Positions 43,715 through 52,340 of a DNA stretch of 64,000 bases are shown one piece after another. The stretch comes from Candidatus Poribacteria bacterium. Lineage in GTDB: Bacteria > Poribacteria > WGA-4E > PCPOR2b. The notes under the pieces are model-generated. The model was not told the origin of the DNA. It saw nothing but the letters and a program-made list of their open reading frames with translations, and did no database searches. The stretch is taken from positions 124,001 to 188,000 of the forward strand of contig JAJDUM010000017.1 in NCBI GenBank assembly GCA_022826645.1. Reading direction: 5' to 3'. Each line of letters begins with the position of its first letter. The stretch's first letter is position 1. A program made the translations under genes and the position numbers.

Positions 43715-45289
43715 ATGGAGAGTGCTACACTTGCGGCAGTAGATGTTGGATCGAATGCGATACGGCTAAAGATTGTTGAAGTGAAGGCTGATGGAACTAT
43801 TGAAGAGGCCTATCAGCATCGGGCACCGGTCCGCTTAGGACATGAGGTTTTCTTGACGGGATTTCTAAACGATGAAGCGATTGAAAAAGCAATTGAGGCG
43901 TTTGGTGAGTTTCGTGAAGTGATTGACAGGATGAAGGTCCACAGCACACGTGCAATTGCCACCAGCGCAACACGCGAAGCCGTCAACGGTGACAACCTCG
44001 TGAACCGCATCTACAACAGTTCGGGTGTGCAGTTGGAACGGATCTCCGGCGGCGAAGAGGCGCGCCTCGTTCAACTCGCGGTGACCCGTAAGGTCGATAT
44101 TCGGAATCGGATTGCCCTGGTTATCGACATCGGTGGTGGAAGTGTCGAATTCGATGTGATTGATCACGGATCGATTGTCTACTCTAACAGTCTTCGGCTG
44201 GGAACCGTGCGGCTACAGGAGACCTTCCTGCGGACAGATACGATCTCAGATCTACAGATCTTATTGCTCAGGGCGTATATGGAGCAACTACTCGAAACCA
44301 CACTGGATGCGATCAACAGATACGACATTGACATAGTGCTTGGCACCGGCGGAAATGTTGAAGAATTCGGGCAGCAGCTTGGAGTCTTAGATCCAGAGAA
44401 CAACGAGTTCTCCAGAGACGTGCGTTTCATTCCATTGCGGGATTTTCAACGTTTTGTCAGAGATATTTCGAGACTGAGTGTGCAGGAACGTATGGAACGC
44501 TACGGTATGGCGCCGGACCGTGCGGATGTTATTCTACCTGCCGGACTCGTGCTCACAGAGGTGGTAAGCAATGTGATTGGGGCGAGAGGGCTTTACGCCG
44601 CAAATGTTGGCCTCAAGGACGGATTGCTTGCTGAGATGGCAGATCGCCACAGAAACTCATGGGACGAGACTTCAGAAGAAGCAGAGATTATCAAAGCAGC
44701 GATGGCACTCGGCAGCAAATATCGCTTCCACCTGGGACACGCCAAACAGGTACGTTATTTAGCGGAACTGTTGTTTGATCAGTTGCAACCGATCCATCAC
44801 TTGTCCTCAGAATCGCGAATGCTACTGAGTGTGGCGACGGTACTTCATGAGATTGGCGGGTATGTTAACCCGTTGTCGCATCATAAACACTCTTATTACC
44901 TGATACGGAATTCGGAGATTGTTGGACTCAACGCAAAACAACTTGAGTTGGTTGCCAATATCGCGCGTTACCATCGAAAAGCATTCCCCGACCCACAAAA
45001 ACCTTCCCATTCGCATTTTCAGAGGCTTTCGTATACTGAAAAGGAGCAGGTGAGCCGGCTCGCTGCTATTTTGCGCATTGCGGACGCCCTCGATCATCAG
45101 CACAAATCAATTGTGGAAGATTTGAAAGTGAAGATTTTTGATGACGCGATTGAGGTTGATGTCCGATCATTCGACGACTGTCTGTTAGAGAGATGGCATC
45201 TTCAAGAGAAGGGAGAATTGTTCGTCCATACATTCGGACGTTCTGTTCGTCTGCTGGTGAATGGGAAGGCGGGTGAGCGGATTGATTGA
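43715..45289 (+). CDS. Ppx/GppA exopolyphosphatase/pppGpp phosphohydrolase with HD domain
   Basis: A 524-residue protein. The ASKHA-fold phosphatase (about 1-310) has AAVDVGSNAIRLKIVEV, the ATSATREA segment, GGEEARL and the second phosphate loop VIDIGGGSVEFDV. The C-terminal HD-like domain (about 325-500) has TVLHEIGGYVNP and LAAILRIADALDHQ. This is the full-length layout of E. coli Ppx and GppA. It hydrolyses polyphosphate or pppGpp in the stringent-response network; the two activities cannot be separated here. AAGGAGAG precedes the ATG. Confidence 0.94.
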   Translation: MESATLAAVDVGSNAIRLKIVEVKADGTIEEAYQHRAPVRLGHEVFLTGFLNDEAIEKAIEAFGEFREVIDRMKVHSTRAIATSATREAVNGDNLVNRIYNSSGVQLERISGGEEARLVQLAVTRKVDIRNRIALVIDIGGGSVEFDVIDHGSIVYSNSLRLGTVRLQETFLRTDTISDLQILLLRAYMEQLLETTLDAINRYDIDIVLGTGGNVEEFGQQLGVLDPENNEFSRDVRFIPLRDFQRFVRDISRLSVQERMERYGMAPDRADVILPAGLVLTEVVSNVIGARGLYAANVGLKDGLLAEMADRHRNSWDETSEEAEIIKAAMALGSKYRFHLGHAKQVRYLAELLFDQLQPIHHLSSESRMLLSVATVLHEIGGYVNPLSHHKHSYYLIRNSEIVGLNAKQLELVANIARYHRKAFPDPQKPSHSHFQRLSYTEKEQVSRLAAILRIADALDHQHKSIVEDLKVKIFDDAIEVDVRSFDDCLLERWHLQEKGELFVHTFGRSVRLLVNGKAGERID

Positions 45290-45309
45290 TAAAATCGTTC
45301 CCCAGTTAC

Positions 45310-46704
45310 CTATTCGTCTTTAGGGAGTAGGTCCAAGCAGATTAGACCATCTTTTCCTCGGAGATACAGAAAGCCGTTTGAGAGGACCGGCGCTGCCCAT
45401 GCAGGATATTTGATCCGTCCATCACCGGTTTCGTCGGTCAGCAGAACCTGTGAGACGACCTCCATTTTTTTTGGATTGGGGCGAATCAGGGTCAACGTGC
45501 CGAATTCGCCCAAACTCACGAAGTGTCCGTCTGCATAGAGCAGTGATCCGCGCTCATGGACACGATGCGACCAGATTACCTTTCCTGTCCGCAACTCGAT
45601 ACAGCGCAGCTCACATCCTCTGGAATGCCGTCCGCTATAACCGTAGAGATAGCCTTCGTGATGGATGGCTGTGCTCCAGTGCAGCTGCATGGCTTTGTTA
45701 CGACGGCGCTCGGAATCCTTCCACACCACCTGGTATCCGCCCGGACGGACTTTCAGAAGAGAGCTTCCCGGACCGTATGTCTCGCTAATAAAGACCAGAT
45801 CGCCAACAACGACCGGATTGGAAGCGTTGACGGACTCAAACTTTTTAGAACGCCATGGATAGTGAAAATCCACGGTTCCGGAACGTGGCTCAAAGGCGAC
45901 CAAGCCACCACGAGTAAAGGTGAAACACCATCGGCGGCCATTGATGGTCGCAAGTGTTGGAGTTGTATAGCTCGCCAGTTCATCGGTGATTCGGTAGACA
46001 ACTTCACCGGTCCATTTGTTGAAAGCAACAATACCGCTGCCGTTTCCTTGAACCGGACCACGGGCGGAAAGTAGATTCTTGGCGTGACCCGGCGGTGAGC
46101 CGCCAATTTGGACAATTAGCAGCTCACCCTCGACCACTGGAGCGGATCCGACACCGAAAAAGTTCTGGATGACGTGGAATTTCGTGGTAGTATCAATGTT
46201 CCACAAAGGTTTGCCGTCTGAAACAGCCACACAGTGTAACATGCCTTCAGGACCAAAAATATAGACGCGGTTCCCATCAACGACTGGACAGGTTCGCGGA
46301 CCGTTATTATAGCCATACAGATCTTCGTAGTCCGTCGGATACTCAAATCGCCACAGTTCTTCGCCGGTCTCACTTTTCATACAGGTTAAGCGAGCAAAGT
46401 CGTCATAACGATCGAACATGAACAATCTTCCTTGGGCAACGGTTGGGGCCCCGTAGCTGCTCCCGATCTCTTTTTCCCATACAACAGGTGGACCTGCTGG
46501 TGACCAAGAGGTGAGGAGGGAGGTTTCGGGGGATTTACTGTCTCCTGTAGGGCCTAAGAAGCGGTCCCAGTCACTGCCGGATTTGCGCGTTCGGAGGTCT
46601 GGTGGTTGGGCTTCTGTTTCCGATGCTTGGACATCGTGAAAGTTGGTTGTAACTAACATCAAAACAAACGCTAAATAAATGAGGTCGATTAATTTCGTGT
46701 CCAT
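45310..46704 (-). CDS. Exported PQQ-like beta-propeller repeat protein
   Basis: A 464-residue protein with a signal peptide (about 1-28; LIDLIYLAFVLMLVTT). The rest is a PQQ-type beta-propeller with repeated blades, each with a V(V)-G/D-LVFI-like strand and a W(x)-motif: GSSYGAPTVAQGRLFMFDRYD, WRFEYPTDYEDL, PVVDGNRVYIFGPEG, PLWNIDT, GFLYLRGKDGLICLDL. It lacks obvious enzyme motifs and may be a scaffold or sugar-binding protein. The ATG at 46704 is preferred to the TTG one codon earlier. It ends 20 bases from the convergent Ppx gene. Confidence 0.88.
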   Translation of the reverse strand: MDTKLIDLIYLAFVLMLVTTNFHDVQASETEAQPPDLRTRKSGSDWDRFLGPTGDSKSPETSLLTSWSPAGPPVVWEKEIGSSYGAPTVAQGRLFMFDRYDDFARLTCMKSETGEELWRFEYPTDYEDLYGYNNGPRTCPVVDGNRVYIFGPEGMLHCVAVSDGKPLWNIDTTTKFHVIQNFFGVGSAPVVEGELLIVQIGGSPPGHAKNLLSARGPVQGNGSGIVAFNKWTGEVVYRITDELASYTTPTLATINGRRWCFTFTRGGLVAFEPRSGTVDFHYPWRSKKFESVNASNPVVVGDLVFISETYGPGSSLLKVRPGGYQVVWKDSERRRNKAMQLHWSTAIHHEGYLYGYSGRHSRGCELRCIELRTGKVIWSHRVHERGSLLYADGHFVSLGEFGTLTLIRPNPKKMEVVSQVLLTDETGDGRIKYPAWAAPVLSNGFLYLRGKDGLICLDLLPKDE

Positions 46705-46777
46705 CAATAGCTTTCTATTTGATTTGAATATTTAGAGTGGACATAAGATCAAAAAACAGTTCTGTTGACGTTTGGGT

Positions 46778-46900
46778 GTCGAGATATGAATCTCGACCTA
46801 CAGCCAGCCTACCTGATATCGAATTGGGTGAAACGGTCGGGCAAGTCCGAGAGGATCCGTCCGTTCTGAAACCAGGCGCGATTGGGGATGCCCGACCTAA
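46778..46900 (-). repeat. Two GTAG/TTAG-headed REP-like palindromes
   Basis: GTCGAGAT (46778-46785), 4-base loop, ATCTCGAC (46790-46797), then CTAC (46798-46801): a perfect 8-bp hairpin with an adjacent GTAG head on the minus strand. GGTCGGGCA (46835-46843) pairs with TGCCCGACC (46889-46897) and the next bases read CTAA. Both lie upstream of the enolase-superfamily gene at 46928. Confidence 0.7.
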
Positions 46901-46927
46901 TTACGCATCACGTGGATAGGAGAAAAG

Positions 46928-48034
46928 ATGAAGATTACAAATGTTGAATTGATTCCGATTTATTCAACTCGTGAGATGGGGCGAACCTGTCCTTCCGATT
47001 CGGAGAAGGCAATCTCTCACCACATCATTGTTCGGCTGCAAACCGATGCTAATATCACAGGATTGGGTGAGATGTCGGATGTTAATTTCGACCCTACCCC
47101 GGCGGCGGTTAATGAGTTGGCAGCTCGGTTGGAGCCTTTGCTCCTCGGACGCAGCCCGTTTGATCTGACGGCAATCCAGGTGGATCTGGGACAACAGGAG
47201 TGGGAGCATCAGGTCCTCCCTGGCATAGACATCGCATTACACGATGCTATCGGTAAGGCGTTAGATGTGCCAATTTACCAACTGTTCGGAGGCAAATACC
47301 GCGAACGAATTCCCTTTGCCTATCCGCTTGCACCGTGCCAGATTGAGGCGGATGTAGAAGCGAACTTACAGCGCATTGAAAAATTGCAAGACCAAGGCCA
47401 TCCGACAATTCGCTACTATTTCGGTGCCGATTTAGTGCTGGATGAACGTTTTCTCTCTGAACTGCGGCAGCGTTGGGGAGATGGGGTCGAGATTAATGCC
47501 TTAGACGCAAGTGGACGGTTTGACGTGGAAACTGCGATTGATATTATTGGTCGTTTTGCAGCATTTAAGCCCAATCTTGTTGAATCCCCTGTGAAAGGAC
47601 GCCAGAACGCTCCTATTGAGGACTTTATCGCTGTGAAACAAGCGGTCGACGTGCCGATCAGTGAGCATGCATCGGAAGCCCATGTCGCTGTGCGATTAGC
47701 ACAGCACGAAGCGGTAGATATTTTCAACCTCGGTGTGGGATATTCTGGAATGACCGCCTGTCAAAAAGTATTTGGGTTAGCTGAACTGTTCGGCATCAAG
47801 ACGTTATTGGGCAGCACTGTGGAACTCTCCATCGGCACCGCAGCGCGGGCGCATGTGGCGGCGGCGATGCCTAACCTCGATTTTCCGTGCTATCCTTCGG
47901 GACCATTGGTTTATTACGAACAGATTGTTAGGGAGAAGGTACGCTATGAAGAGGGACATATCATTGTTCCAGAAGGACCTGGATTGGGCGTGGAAATAGA
48001 TGAAGAACAGCTTGCGGCACAACGGTTGTATTGA
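46928..48034 (+). CDS. Mandelate racemase/MLE (enolase-superfamily) protein with altered active-site motifs
   Basis: A 368-residue enolase-superfamily protein with the capping domain (1 to about 125) and TIM barrel. Metal-ligand candidates are the Asp in NALDASG, Glu in VESPVKG and Glu in ISEHAS. The second-strand K-x-K usually bearing the catalytic base is replaced by IRYYFG, and the DAN motif reads DAS. The C-terminal GPGLGVEIDEE tail is typical of the superfamily. AGGAGA precedes the start. The chemistry may differ from a standard dehydratase or racemase; it could be a cycloisomerase- or epimerase-like member. Confidence 0.84.
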   Translation: MKITNVELIPIYSTREMGRTCPSDSEKAISHHIIVRLQTDANITGLGEMSDVNFDPTPAAVNELAARLEPLLLGRSPFDLTAIQVDLGQQEWEHQVLPGIDIALHDAIGKALDVPIYQLFGGKYRERIPFAYPLAPCQIEADVEANLQRIEKLQDQGHPTIRYYFGADLVLDERFLSELRQRWGDGVEINALDASGRFDVETAIDIIGRFAAFKPNLVESPVKGRQNAPIEDFIAVKQAVDVPISEHASEAHVAVRLAQHEAVDIFNLGVGYSGMTACQKVFGLAELFGIKTLLGSTVELSIGTAARAHVAAAMPNLDFPCYPSGPLVYYEQIVREKVRYEEGHIIVPEGPGLGVEIDEEQLAAQRLY

Positions 48035-48075
48035 ATCGCTGCAGAATTTTTGAGCCTTTCGAGCAGCAGTGTGCA

Positions 48076-48984
48076 TCATTCCGGGGGTGCGATGACGGTC
48101 AGACCACGTTTGATTATTTCAACCGTCGCAGGGGTGTAGCAGACCCGTTCTCCGTCCGCGTAAAGAAGTATCGGTGGATCTGTCTCGATGGTCAGTGTTT
48201 TTGTGCGGTGCATCTGGACAGCGCGATGTCCGGCATGTCCGCCCCAGAAGAGGGTCAAAAGCAAGCGCAAAACGGTACGATGGGGAACGGGTTCGATAAT
48301 ACACACGTCGAATAGCCCGTCATCTATAATTGCTTCCGGCACGATTTTCATCCCACCACCATAACTGGAGGTGATCCCGGTGGCAGTGAGAAGGATTTCT
48401 CCTTCGTAAATACCGAAGTCGCCTTTGATACGAGCGGCAGGAGATCGGTAACGGAAGAGCGTCGTGATTGCCGTATAGACATAAGAGGCTGTGCCTGAGA
48501 AAGGCGCTCCCTCCTCCGTGACACGCCTACTCACCTCTGCGTCATAACCGCACGTTACAATCGTATCGAAATAGTGGTCTCCGATTTTGCCCAGATCAAC
48601 CTGGCGCGTAGCCCCGTTCAATAGCACTTCAATCGCTTCCACCGGCTTTGTAGGAATCTTCAACGCCTCTGCGAAATCGTTGCCCTTCCCGCACGGCAGA
48701 ACGCCAAGCACCACGTCCGGCTTCTCTGCAACTGCATTGACGACCTCGTGGATTGTACCATCGCCGCCACATGCGATAATCCAGCGTCCACCGTTTTCAA
48801 TGCTCTCCCGTGCTATACGGTTCGCATCACCGGCTTGAGTGGTCAATTGCAGTCGCCCCGTGTGCCCTTCCGCCGTGAGCCGCTGAAACGCTTGTTCCGC
48901 GACCTCCGTCGCCGCACCTTTTCCCGAAATCGGGTTGGTAATTAGGATGAAGTCTCGGTATGGATATTGGGTGCTGACTGACAT
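48076..48984 (-). CDS. Diacylglycerol/sphingosine kinase family lipid kinase (YegS-like)
   Basis: A 302-residue DAGK_cat-type kinase that phosphorylates a lipid hydroxyl with ATP. Motifs are ITNPISGKGAA, the nucleotide-binding CGGDGTIHEVVNAVAE and LPCGKGNDFAEAL. It converges on the preceding enolase-superfamily gene with a 41-base gap. Substrate may be diacylglycerol, phosphatidylglycerol (YegS) or a ceramide-like lipid. Confidence 0.94.
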   Translation of the reverse strand: MSVSTQYPYRDFILITNPISGKGAATEVAEQAFQRLTAEGHTGRLQLTTQAGDANRIARESIENGGRWIIACGGDGTIHEVVNAVAEKPDVVLGVLPCGKGNDFAEALKIPTKPVEAIEVLLNGATRQVDLGKIGDHYFDTIVTCGYDAEVSRRVTEEGAPFSGTASYVYTAITTLFRYRSPAARIKGDFGIYEGEILLTATGITSSYGGGMKIVPEAIIDDGLFDVCIIEPVPHRTVLRLLLTLFWGGHAGHRAVQMHRTKTLTIETDPPILLYADGERVCYTPATVEIIKRGLTVIAPPE

Positions 48985-49041
48985 AGGATTTTCTCGGAAA
49001 TTTGCAACGTTCGATATATTGATTGGAAACGACTCTCGTCC

Positions 49042-50037
49042 TTACCCCTCAAGTAGATCTGCAACCTCGATAATCGTTCCGGTACTTGCAGCGTCACAGG
49101 TTGCCTGACAAAGGGCGAGCGTTTGGAGGTTACTTCTTCCTGAGATACCTGGTTCGACCCCATCGCGGATGTAATCCCTTAACGCATCAAGGACCAGCTG
49201 CTCACTGCGCGGTAAAGACAGTGGTTCAATCGTTTCAGTCTGGCTGCCGCCTGTCGGTTGCAATTCGATTCCCTCTACATCATACGCCCTGAGGGAGCCT
49301 CGCTCCATTTGCATACGTAGGTGATATGAGCTATTTTGGGCACAATGGGTTAAGCCGTAATTGCACACCATTCCGTTTTCATACTCGAAAATCGCGTAAA
49401 CCCCTGAATCGTAAGGATATCGACTCCACGGTGTGTTGAATGTCCGCGCGGTTATTGTCTTGATCGGACCGAACCAGAAGTTGAGATTATCGAAATGATG
49501 GCAACTCATGTCCCAGATCATGGCGTTGAGATAGTTGAGCGTGCGTGGTTCCGGGCGATAGCGATGGTGAATCAGGTCAACAATTGCAGGCGCACCGCAC
49601 GTTCCCTCATCAAGGATCTGCTTGATTGTCTGTTGCAGCGGCTGGTAGCGATAATTCTGCGCAACACAGAATCTAACTCCGCGCTCCTCGCCCTCCTTGA
49701 CTAGCTGCTTCGCCAAACCGAAATCAGTCGTCATTCCCTTTTCGACGAGCACGTGCAAACCAGCATCAAACCCCATTCGCGCGAATGGCGCGTGCGTTTC
49801 CGTTGGTGTGCAGATCAACGCTGCATCGGCTTCAACCTCTTGGGCGGCTTCTTCAATGCTTGAAAAGCAAGCAGATTTCGTTAATCCCGTTTTCTCACGT
49901 GCGTTTTCGAGGAACACCTCATTGACATCGACAAGGGCGACAGGTTCCCAATTTGGATCGGCTGTCACAACATCAATGGGCCAGATGCCTCTGCCGCCTG
50001 TGCCAACGTGGATAGATCTTAACGGTTCAGTTCTCAT
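49042..50037 (-). CDS. Gfo/Idh/MocA family protein with altered catalytic motif
   Basis: A 331-residue protein with an N-terminal Rossmann domain (IHVGTGGRGIWPIDVV) and the Gfo/Idh C-terminal sheet. The catalytic EKP motif reads LVEKGM: the lysine is kept but proline is replaced by glycine. The MSCHHFDNLNFWFG region carries the family His. ATG 50037 has GGGAG upstream and is preferred to ATG 50067, which has none. The change may affect hydride transfer geometry or simply be a lineage variant. Confidence 0.87.
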   Translation of the reverse strand: MRTEPLRSIHVGTGGRGIWPIDVVTADPNWEPVALVDVNEVFLENAREKTGLTKSACFSSIEEAAQEVEADAALICTPTETHAPFARMGFDAGLHVLVEKGMTTDFGLAKQLVKEGEERGVRFCVAQNYRYQPLQQTIKQILDEGTCGAPAIVDLIHHRYRPEPRTLNYLNAMIWDMSCHHFDNLNFWFGPIKTITARTFNTPWSRYPYDSGVYAIFEYENGMVCNYGLTHCAQNSSYHLRMQMERGSLRAYDVEGIELQPTGGSQTETIEPLSLPRSEQLVLDALRDYIRDGVEPGISGRSNLQTLALCQATCDAASTGTIIEVADLLEG

Positions 50038-50177
50038 ACGAATCTCCCATGATATGCTCCCAGTCATAGATGTTTCGGAGTGTCAGAAATCGGCTGCAAC
50101 ATACGACCGCTGATGAGTTTATTTTAACAAATTTGGGGACAGGTGGCAAGCGAAACTGAGATTGTCCTATATTTAAC

Positions 50178-50206
50178 TTGATTTGGGATTTTCACCGTGA
50201 TAAGAT
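50178..50206 (+). promoter_or_regulatory. Sigma-70-type promoter for the sodium:solute symporter gene
   Basis: TTGATT (50178-50183) and TAAGAT (50201-50206) are separated by 17 bases, about 110 bases before the symporter start. Confidence 0.5.
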
Positions 50207-50319
50207 AGCCAAACTTTCCGAGAATTTCCGACGTTGCCCAAGACGCACCGTCTGAAAATTGCAAGCCAACTGCGTAAGTATACCCTTGGCGCATCAATAT
50301 AAAATAGGGTCGATGTTTG

Positions 50320-52041
50320 ATGAAACTTTCACTTATTGACGGCGTAATCATCGTTAGTTACATCTTTTTCGCGCTGGGACTTGGTATTTACTACTCCAAA
50401 CGTGCTGGGAGGAATATTAACGAGTTTTTCGTTTCTGGTCGGAACTTGCCGTGGTGGCTTGCAGGCACATCGATGGTCGCAACGACATTTGCCGCGGATA
50501 CCCCGTTGGCAGTCACGGGGCTCGTAGTCAAAGACGGAATTGCCGGGAACTGGTTATGGTGGAACATGGTCTTGAGCGGGATGTTAGCAACATTCCTGTT
50601 CTCTCGACTCTGGCGTCGGTCGGAGGTTATCACCGATGTTGAGTTGACGGAATTGCGTTATTCCGGAAGATCAGCCAGCCTGTTGCGCGGTTTTCGAGCC
50701 TTATACATCGGATTACCGATAAACTGCATCACGATGGGTTGGGTGATTTTGGCAATGCAGAAGATCATTGTGTTGACCTTCGGCTTGCCTGACACCGGCA
50801 CATCGAAAGTGTTTGTTGTTCTGGCGTGTATGCTGATTGCAGGCATATATTGTGCGCTGTCAGGTTTTTGGGGCGTTGTCATAACGGACTTGGTCCAATT
50901 CGGAATGGCGATGGTCGGGTCGATTGCGTTAGCGGTTATCGCTGTTGTCAAAATCGGGGGTATAGGTACCCTGAAGGCGAAGCTATCGGAGGTGCATGGG
51001 GCAGACCACTCGATTCTGAACCTCTTCCCGGACTCCGGTGCCGGCGAGATGGCAATATTGACCTTCGGCGTTTATCTCGGTGTCCAGTGGTGGGCGGCAA
51101 ACGGCGTAGATGGCGGCGGCTACATCGCTCAGCGGATGTTCGCAGCAAAGGACGAACGGAACACACTGCTTGCTACGCTATGGTTTAACATCGCACACTA
51201 TACCTTGCGCCCCTGGCCATGGATTCTTGTCGCTCTCGTATCGATGATAGTCTACCCAAACCTCAGCGATCCGGAGGCGGGGTATCCGATGCTAATGCTT
51301 GCGTACCTGCCCGCAGGACTGCTTGGTCTGATGCTCACGGCATTTCTTGCAGCGTTTATGTCAACAATTGATACCCACCTTAACTGGGGGGCGTCCTACC
51401 TCGTTAATGATTTCTATAAACGCTTTTTCAAACCGGAGGCTGACGACCAGCACTATGTGGTCGTTTCCCGAATCTCGGTAGTGCTGATCATGTTTATTGC
51501 AGGAGTAACCAGTTTGTTCATGAATTCCATCGCGGGAGCATGGAAATTCCTGATTGCCCTCAACGCAGGGATTGGACTGGTGCAGATCTTGCGGTGGTAC
51601 TGGTGGCGGATTAATGCATGGTCAGAGATCGCCGCAATGGTTACTTCGGCGATTGTTTCAGCGATTGTGTTCACCTTACCCCAGACAAAAGATCATTTCG
51701 CATATCAGATGCTAATCATCGTTCCGTGTTCGACACTGGTTTGGATCGTCATAACTTTAATGACTGCACCTGTCTCGGAAGAGAAGCTGATTACGTTTTA
51801 TCAACGCGTTCGACCCAATGGCGGCTGGTGGGGACGCATCCGCAGTCTCGCAGATGTCGCACCGATCACGGACAGCAGTACACCAGCACTACTCAACTGG
51901 GTGCTGGGTTCAGCATTTGTTTATTGCACACTGTTTGGGATCGGCAAATTGCTCTTGGGGTTTTATGGTGCAGGAGCACTTTTTCTGCTGATTGCATTAA
52001 TCACGGGGGGACTGGTTTATCGCGGATTGCCAGCCAGATAG
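50320..52041 (+). CDS. Sodium:solute symporter family (SSS) transporter
   Basis: A 573-residue integral membrane protein with about 13-14 hydrophobic segments. The N-terminal LGIYYSKRAGRNINEFFVSGRNLPWWLAGTSMVATTFAADTPLAV is the signature of the family that imports sugars, amino acids, pantothenate, proline and the like with Na+ (residue run split here: SKRAGRNINEFFVSGR, then LPWWLAGTSMVATTFAADT). LLGLMLTAFLAAFMSTIDTHLNW is the later conserved helix. The ATG at 50320 is preferred to the TTG one codon earlier. It may take up the substrate of the neighbouring oxidoreductases. Confidence 0.93.
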   Translation: MKLSLIDGVIIVSYIFFALGLGIYYSKRAGRNINEFFVSGRNLPWWLAGTSMVATTFAADTPLAVTGLVVKDGIAGNWLWWNMVLSGMLATFLFSRLWRRSEVITDVELTELRYSGRSASLLRGFRALYIGLPINCITMGWVILAMQKIIVLTFGLPDTGTSKVFVVLACMLIAGIYCALSGFWGVVITDLVQFGMAMVGSIALAVIAVVKIGGIGTLKAKLSEVHGADHSILNLFPDSGAGEMAILTFGVYLGVQWWAANGVDGGGYIAQRMFAAKDERNTLLATLWFNIAHYTLRPWPWILVALVSMIVYPNLSDPEAGYPMLMLAYLPAGLLGLMLTAFLAAFMSTIDTHLNWGASYLVNDFYKRFFKPEADDQHYVVVSRISVVLIMFIAGVTSLFMNSIAGAWKFLIALNAGIGLVQILRWYWWRINAWSEIAAMVTSAIVSAIVFTLPQTKDHFAYQMLIIVPCSTLVWIVITLMTAPVSEEKLITFYQRVRPNGGWWGRIRSLADVAPITDSSTPALLNWVLGSAFVYCTLFGIGKLLLGFYGAGALFLLIALITGGLVYRGLPAR

Positions 52042-52214
52042 AACGGTGAGGTCCGACAGTAGTACGCGGCACGCCTATATCGGTGCTCTCCCCAATCGTA
52101 GGCACACCAAAACTCATCAATCTATCATCAATTGGATTGTCGAACGATTTGATCCTGAGCGCATTATCTACCTTGTAAAAATATCCCGCTAAAAGAGAGA
52201 TGGTTCCAAAATAT

Positions 52215-52333
52215 AAAGGAGGTAATTCGGGTGGATCCGGGAACAAACCCCGATAAGTCAGCAGCTGCTTGCAGACAGTCCATGATCGCTTGGGCTTTTT
52301 GATGATTGACTGTCAATCTCGTTCCTGAACCCG
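52215..52333 (+). promoter_or_regulatory. Possible structured leader or leader peptide upstream of the lytic transglycosylase
   Basis: AAAGGAGG (52215-52222) precedes GTG 52231, which opens a 23-codon frame ending at 52302. The same stretch can fold: GGAAC (52240-52244) with GTTCC (52321-52325) enclosing GACAGTC (52274-52280) with GACTGTC (52308-52314). It could be a small peptide, a regulatory RNA leader or neither. The rest of 52042-52340 shows nothing. Confidence 0.3.
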
Positions 52334-52340
52334 TAACGAT

